Shown here: piece by piece, positions 60,284 to 64,000 of the stretch
How the letters are laid out: each line of letters starts with the position of its first letter
Position numbering within the stretch: position 1 is the first letter of the stretch
Assembly: GCA_949959185.1 (NCBI GenBank)
Contig: CATLIX010000007.1
Location: 1-64,000, forward strand
DNA: 64,000 nt
Reading direction: 5' to 3'
From: an uncultured Eubacterium sp.
GTDB lineage: Bacteria > Bacillota > Clostridia > Lachnospirales > Lachnospiraceae
Translations under genes and position numbers: made by a program
The notes under the pieces: generated by a model
What the model was told of the DNA's origin: nothing
The model's database searches: none
The model's input: the letters and a program-made list of their open reading frames with translations, nothing else

Positions 60284-62005
60284 TCATCCATTGGTCACAT
60301 GATATAATGAATAAAAATATTCTTTCTTTTCCAGTAATTCATAAAAACCGCCCCGTTCACATACACTACCATGATGTAATACGATTATTTCATCATACTG
60401 TTCCAGTAAAACATCATCCAGCCGATGGGTAACCACCACACGAGTCAGTCCGTCTAATTTCAGAATAGCGTCCGTAATGGCATATGCCGTCTGGCTGTCC
60501 AGAGAGGCTGTGGCTTCATCCAGCAGCAATACCGGCGTGCCCCGTAGCAAACACCGGGCAATGGACACCCGTTGCCGTTCACCGCCGGAAAGTCCCGATC
60601 CATTCTCACCGCAGAGATAATCTCCGCCCCGCTCTGCAACCAGTTCAGACAAACCGGAACGTTGAATGGCCATGTCTGTTTCTTCTTCCGGGAATTCACG
60701 AAACATGGTGATATTACGGAGGATGGTATCGTTAAACAGAAAAACATTCTGGTCAATCAGGCTGATCACATCATAAAGGCTGTTGGCATCTACTTCCCGT
60801 AATTCCTTTCCATCCACAAAAATATGACCGGAATAATCATCACAGGCTCCCATCAGAAGATTAAGCAGGGTACTCTTGCCGCTTCCGGAAGGTCCCACCA
60901 GAGCGTATTTTTTCCCGGCTTCCAACCTGATATTTATATGCTCCAATACAGGCTGGTCCGGCTCATAACCAAACGTAACATCCTCAATAGAAATTGCTTC
61001 TTTCAGCATCGGTTCCACTCTGTCTCCGGCAGATTCTGCATTTTCCCTGGTAATTTCAGCCAACTTCTCAATAAGGGCTCCGGCCCCTTTGCGACTGGCC
61101 TGGTATTGGGGAACAATATTGACAGGCATTATAATATAATTGCAGAGATTGAAAAAAATAAGTACCGTTCCTGCTGTAATATCCCCCCGAACAGCCAGAA
61201 ACGCTCCTGCCAGGAAAATACCGAACTGTAAAATATTTGCACATAAGTCCTGGCTCACTGCTGCCAGCAGACATTCCCACCAATAACGCCGGAATTTTTT
61301 CTCCTCCACTCTGCGGCTGACATCGCTGAATATCTGCCGGGCTTCCTGCTCTGCCTTAAAGCTCTTGATGACAGAAAATCCTGCAAGCAAATCCTGAAGC
61401 TGAGAAACAAATTTTTCACTTTCGTCACTTACATCCTTTTCCCTGGCCGCCATCTCTTTTCCCATAAAAACAGAAGCTGTCATCGGCAAAAAAGCCAGAA
61501 ACAGTGTTGCAAGGGTCAGGATAGGACTATACCAGAACATCATACCCAGGGTTCCGATAAAAACCAGGATATAATGCAGCATCAGAAAGGACTTCCTGAG
61601 GTAATTCTCTTCCACAGAACTGACGTCATTCGTCAGCAGGGAAATATAACTGCCCGTATTTTCTCTGGTAAAAGCGCTGATATTCTTTTCTGAAAGATTC
61701 TGAAACGCCAGGTTCTTGTACTGAATCAGAGCTTTATATATGAATCTGCTTTTTGCCCGATACATGGCCGCACTTACCAGGAACATCACCGTAACAAAAC
61801 CAATACTGAAAATCAGAACTTCCTTTAACTGCTGCAAATCCCCGGAAGCAATAACGTCTATTACTCTGCCTAACAGCCAGGAACCCACCAGACTTGCCGG
61901 AAAATTCAAAATCACCAATACCAGGGCCAAAATGAACTGTCCTCTGTTTTTGTAATAAAAAGCATGAAAATATGATTTCACATAGTTATTTTTACTGTCT
62001 TTCAT
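60284..62005 (-). CDS. ABC exporter, fused permease and ATPase
   Basis: The 573-residue half-transporter has six membrane helices (to about residue 310) and an ABC ATPase with Walker A GPSGSGKST, Q-loop, signature LSGGERQR and Walker B VLLLDEATASLD. It needs to dimerise. It exports an unknown substrate such as a lipid, drug or peptide. The ATG at 62005 has GGAGG upstream. No partner half-transporter is adjacent, so it is probably a homodimer. Confidence 0.85.
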   Translation of the reverse strand: MKDSKNNYVKSYFHAFYYKNRGQFILALVLVILNFPASLVGSWLLGRVIDVIASGDLQQLKEVLIFSIGFVTVMFLVSAAMYRAKSRFIYKALIQYKNLAFQNLSEKNISAFTRENTGSYISLLTNDVSSVEENYLRKSFLMLHYILVFIGTLGMMFWYSPILTLATLFLAFLPMTASVFMGKEMAAREKDVSDESEKFVSQLQDLLAGFSVIKSFKAEQEARQIFSDVSRRVEEKKFRRYWWECLLAAVSQDLCANILQFGIFLAGAFLAVRGDITAGTVLIFFNLCNYIIMPVNIVPQYQASRKGAGALIEKLAEITRENAESAGDRVEPMLKEAISIEDVTFGYEPDQPVLEHINIRLEAGKKYALVGPSGSGKSTLLNLLMGACDDYSGHIFVDGKELREVDANSLYDVISLIDQNVFLFNDTILRNITMFREFPEEETDMAIQRSGLSELVAERGGDYLCGENGSGLSGGERQRVSIARCLLRGTPVLLLDEATASLDSQTAYAITDAILKLDGLTRVVVTHRLDDVLLEQYDEIIVLHHGSVCERGGFYELLEKKEYFYSLYHVTNG

Positions 62006-62075
62006 AACTCCTCCTACTTCTGCAATATTCTGTCCTTCCATGAAATGAATATTGGCTGTTTCGGAATTTTCTCTC

Positions 62076-62528
62076 TCAGGCCAGGGTAAAATTCCCCGAC
62101 TCTCTGGACTTGATATTCATGGTGATGGAACAGTCTGCCAGATGTTCATAATTCACCTCCAGATTGTATTTCACCCGCACATCAATATTATCCTCCGTTT
62201 CTGCAATATCCACACTTTTGGCGTCAATACCAATTAAAATACTTCCGAACGGGGTATTGTAGTAGGAGATATTTTTCTTGTTTTTTTCAAAAATCATATG
62301 TACATTGGAAATGCCTTTTTTGGTGATATCCAGATAATCATCGGTGAGTTTGATGACATTCCTGGTATTTCCGTCAAATCCTTCCATAACCTCATCATAC
62401 AGGATGTAGTGCTTTCCGTTTTTCTTGTAGTAATCGCCGGCGGTAATCACTTCTACCGGTTCCGCATCATCTTCGTCTTTGACTGCAAACTGCAGTCCGC
62501 TGATTGATAATAACACATCTTTTGTCAT
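62076..62528 (-). CDS. DUF1934-family (YwiB-like) small beta-barrel protein
   Basis: The 150-residue protein reads KDVLLSISGLQF at the N-terminus, then YYKKNGKHYILYDE, and YNTPFGSILIGI in the middle, matching DUF1934 proteins. The function of the family is unknown. A lipocalin-like beta-barrel is expected. It lies four bases after murI, and this order is common in Clostridia. Confidence 0.8.
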   Translation of the reverse strand: MTKDVLLSISGLQFAVKDEDDAEPVEVITAGDYYKKNGKHYILYDEVMEGFDGNTRNVIKLTDDYLDITKKGISNVHMIFEKNKKNISYYNTPFGSILIGIDAKSVDIAETEDNIDVRVKYNLEVNYEHLADCSITMNIKSRESGNFTLA

Positions 62529-62531
62529 AAG

Positions 62532-63365
62532 TTACTCCTCAATATGTATTAACTGCGCTTCTTTGATTTCACAGGGCAGAATGGAACTGGCAAAACTCCT
62601 GAATTTCTCTGCGGCATCACTGACATAAAACTGGTACCGCACAGCAGGCGCCTGTCCCTTTCCGTCATTGGCAAGGTGATGCTGCCAGAGCAGACGCTTC
62701 AGGCCCTGAGCAGTTTCATAAGCCGGATTTACCAGATTGACCCCTTCCCCCATAATATCCCGGATCGTGGAACGAAGCAGCGGATAATGGGTACATCCCA
62801 GAATCAGCGTGTCAATATCTGATTCCTGAAAAGAGGCCAGATACCGTTTTGCCACCTCAATGGTAACGGAATCCTTCAGCCAGCCCTCCTCCACCAGCGG
62901 TACAAACAGCGGACATGCCTTGCCCAGTACCACCGCATCCGGATTATGTCTGTGTATCATTTCTGTATAAATCTGGCTTCCCACCGTTCCTTCCGTTCCG
63001 ATTACGCCGATTCTGCCGTTCCCGGTGGATTCTGCAGCCACTTTTGCCCCCGGTTTCACCACACCGATCACAGGCATTTTCACTTCCGGCCGAATTTCCT
63101 CCAGGGCAAAGGCGCTGGCTGTATTGCAGGCAACCACAATGGCTTTCACACCCATGGTTTCCAGAAACCGGATAATCTGCCTGGAATAACGGATAATGGT
63201 TTCTTTTGACTTGCTTCCATAGGGTACGCGGGCCGTATCCCCAAAATAAATGATATGTTCCATGGGAAGCTGGCGCATAATTTCTCTGGCCACCGTCAGC
63301 CCTCCCACCCCGGAATCGAACACGCCTACGGGAGCATATTTCTTATCTTCAAAGGATTGATTCAT
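62532..63365 (-). CDS. murI: Glutamate racemase
   Basis: The 277-residue protein has GVFDSGVGGLTV, YFGDTARVPYG, and the two catalytic cysteines in VVACNTASA and LGCTHYP. It makes D-glutamate for peptidoglycan in the cytoplasm. The start at 63365 follows GGAGAG. The longer frame to 63428 lacks a site. It is probably transcribed with the DUF1934 gene. Confidence 0.9.
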   Translation of the reverse strand: MNQSFEDKKYAPVGVFDSGVGGLTVAREIMRQLPMEHIIYFGDTARVPYGSKSKETIIRYSRQIIRFLETMGVKAIVVACNTASAFALEEIRPEVKMPVIGVVKPGAKVAAESTGNGRIGVIGTEGTVGSQIYTEMIHRHNPDAVVLGKACPLFVPLVEEGWLKDSVTIEVAKRYLASFQESDIDTLILGCTHYPLLRSTIRDIMGEGVNLVNPAYETAQGLKRLLWQHHLANDGKGQAPAVRYQFYVSDAAEKFRSFASSILPCEIKEAQLIHIEE

Positions 63366-63483
63366 TTTACTCTCTCCATAAAACAGGTCATACACATGTA
63401 TATTACCTGTTTTGCATGGAAAATGCAAGAGGAGGTGAAAATTTTCAGGATTTTACCATGCCGTCCGGCCAGGGCCCTGCAGC

Positions 63484-64000
63484 TTACTCAAACTTCTCTC
63501 TCAGCCACTCCAGCAGGGCAGATTTCACCTTATAATTTTTGTGTTCCATCAGACTTTTATATTCTTCCTGAGTCAGCACCTGTTCCAGCGACTTTTCTGC
63601 TTCTTCATCCACCACCTCATAGGTGCTGTTGAAAAAACAGAGATTCGGGTACATGACACACCACCAGTTCTGTCCTTTTCCCTCTCCGATTACCACTTCC
63701 AGCGCCTCATATTTTCCTGCCGGAAAGGTATAATTTCCATAGGTTTTTTCCGGAAAATCCACCACTGCCAGTTCAGCCCTGACAGGATAATCATAGCCTT
63801 CCTCACTGATTACCCGCTCTGCTTCTTTTTCAATTCCAAACAGATGATCTGTTATAATCCGGCGGCTTTTTTCAATATCAGACACACCGGAAAGCGCCGG
63901 CTGCATACTGGCTCCTATGGCGTCCCGCACCTTTAATTTCAGTTCCTGGTCCAGAGGGGCGTCACTGTTTGCCCGCACATGGAACCGGATGATTTTTCCT
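63484..64000 (-). CDS. spoIIR: Stage II sporulation protein R (3' part, start outside window)
   Basis: The frame stays open to the window edge and reads GKIIRFHVRANSDAPLDQ, then KLKVRDAI, the typical SpoIIR domain. It goes on with YPVRAELAVVDFPEKTYG, FPAGKYEALEVVIGEG and NWWCVMYPNLCF. SpoIIR is secreted from the forespore and triggers SpoIIGA cleavage of pro-sigma E. It shows that the organism has the sporulation pathway. The signal peptide part lies outside the window. Any apparent internal start (GTG at 63978) is not the real start. Confidence 0.85.
   Translation of the reverse strand, partial: GKIIRFHVRANSDAPLDQELKLKVRDAIGASMQPALSGVSDIEKSRRIITDHLFGIEKEAERVISEEGYDYPVRAELAVVDFPEKTYGNYTFPAGKYEALEVVIGEGKGQNWWCVMYPNLCFFNSTYEVVDEEAEKSLEQVLTQEEYKSLMEHKNYKVKSALLEWLREKFE

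Overview
The window looks like chromosomal DNA of a spore-forming, anaerobic Clostridia, most likely a gut Lachnospiraceae. The grounds are a SpoIIR gene at the right edge, strong AGGAGG ribosome-binding sites, a BcrA/HgdC-type oxygen-sensitive activase system, Mgl-type sugar uptake, a YesM/YesN-type two-component pair, a sodium:neurotransmitter symporter family protein, and mid-range base composition. Almost every gene lies on the minus strand. The plus-strand exceptions are the DtxR-like regulator, a Cof-type HAD phosphatase, a small membrane-anchored protein and a LacI-type regulator. No rRNA, tRNA, CRISPR array or intact transposase was seen.

Layout. 1-4.9 kb is an accessory, partly decayed stretch. 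It holds a tandem-duplicated XRE regulator, a small type I toxin-like peptide with a probable antisense RNA, a frameshifted HicA/HicB remnant, two unknown proteins (one a lipoprotein) and a 5'-truncated class B sortase. 4.9-7.7 kb is a c-di-GMP synthesis/degradation pair (GGDEF then HD-GYP). 7.8-10.3 kb is a large secreted protein. 10.4-19.2 kb is a nine-gene operon with CooC-like and HypA-like nickel proteins, two HgdB/BcrC-like subunits, their ATP-dependent activase, a tiny membrane protein, a CODH/ACS-beta-like protein and a 965-residue FAD/Fe-S oxidoreductase. 19.4-30.9 kb is housekeeping and signalling: an HPr-like protein without the active histidine, an AgrC-like kinase, a PurF paralogue without the catalytic cysteine, a uracil-DNA glycosylase, a hybrid kinase, a KilA-N remnant, a subtilase, a cysteine desulfidase/serine dehydratase-alpha-like protein and a HAD phosphatase. 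30.9-41.3 kb is a galactose-type sugar sensing and uptake module: response regulator, kinase and two sugar-binding proteins, next to mglBAC. 41.5-45.4 kb holds an SNF transporter, a GNAT enzyme, a CapA-family protein and a divergent small gene sharing one palindromic promoter.

45.5-60.2 kb is a carbohydrate operon under a LacI regulator and perhaps a SorC regulator. It contains two AraM-like dehydrogenases, an AraB-like kinase, a second FGGY kinase, an AraL-like phosphatase, two RpiB-family isomerases, Rpe, a split transketolase, an FSA-type transaldolase and a membrane protein of unknown function. It has no sugar isomerase of the AraA type. My inference is a polyol or pentulose route in which a kinase phosphorylates the polyol, an AraM-family enzyme oxidises it, and the whole non-oxidative pentose phosphate branch is supplied by the same operon. 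60.3-64 kb is an ABC exporter, a DUF1934 protein, glutamate racemase and the start-less 3' part of spoIIR.

The two best candidates for undescribed biology are the nickel/Fe-S reductase operon (10.4-19.2 kb) and the polyol-type operon (46.8-59 kb). The small type I toxin-antitoxin locus and the palindromic divergent promoter are the neatest small structures.
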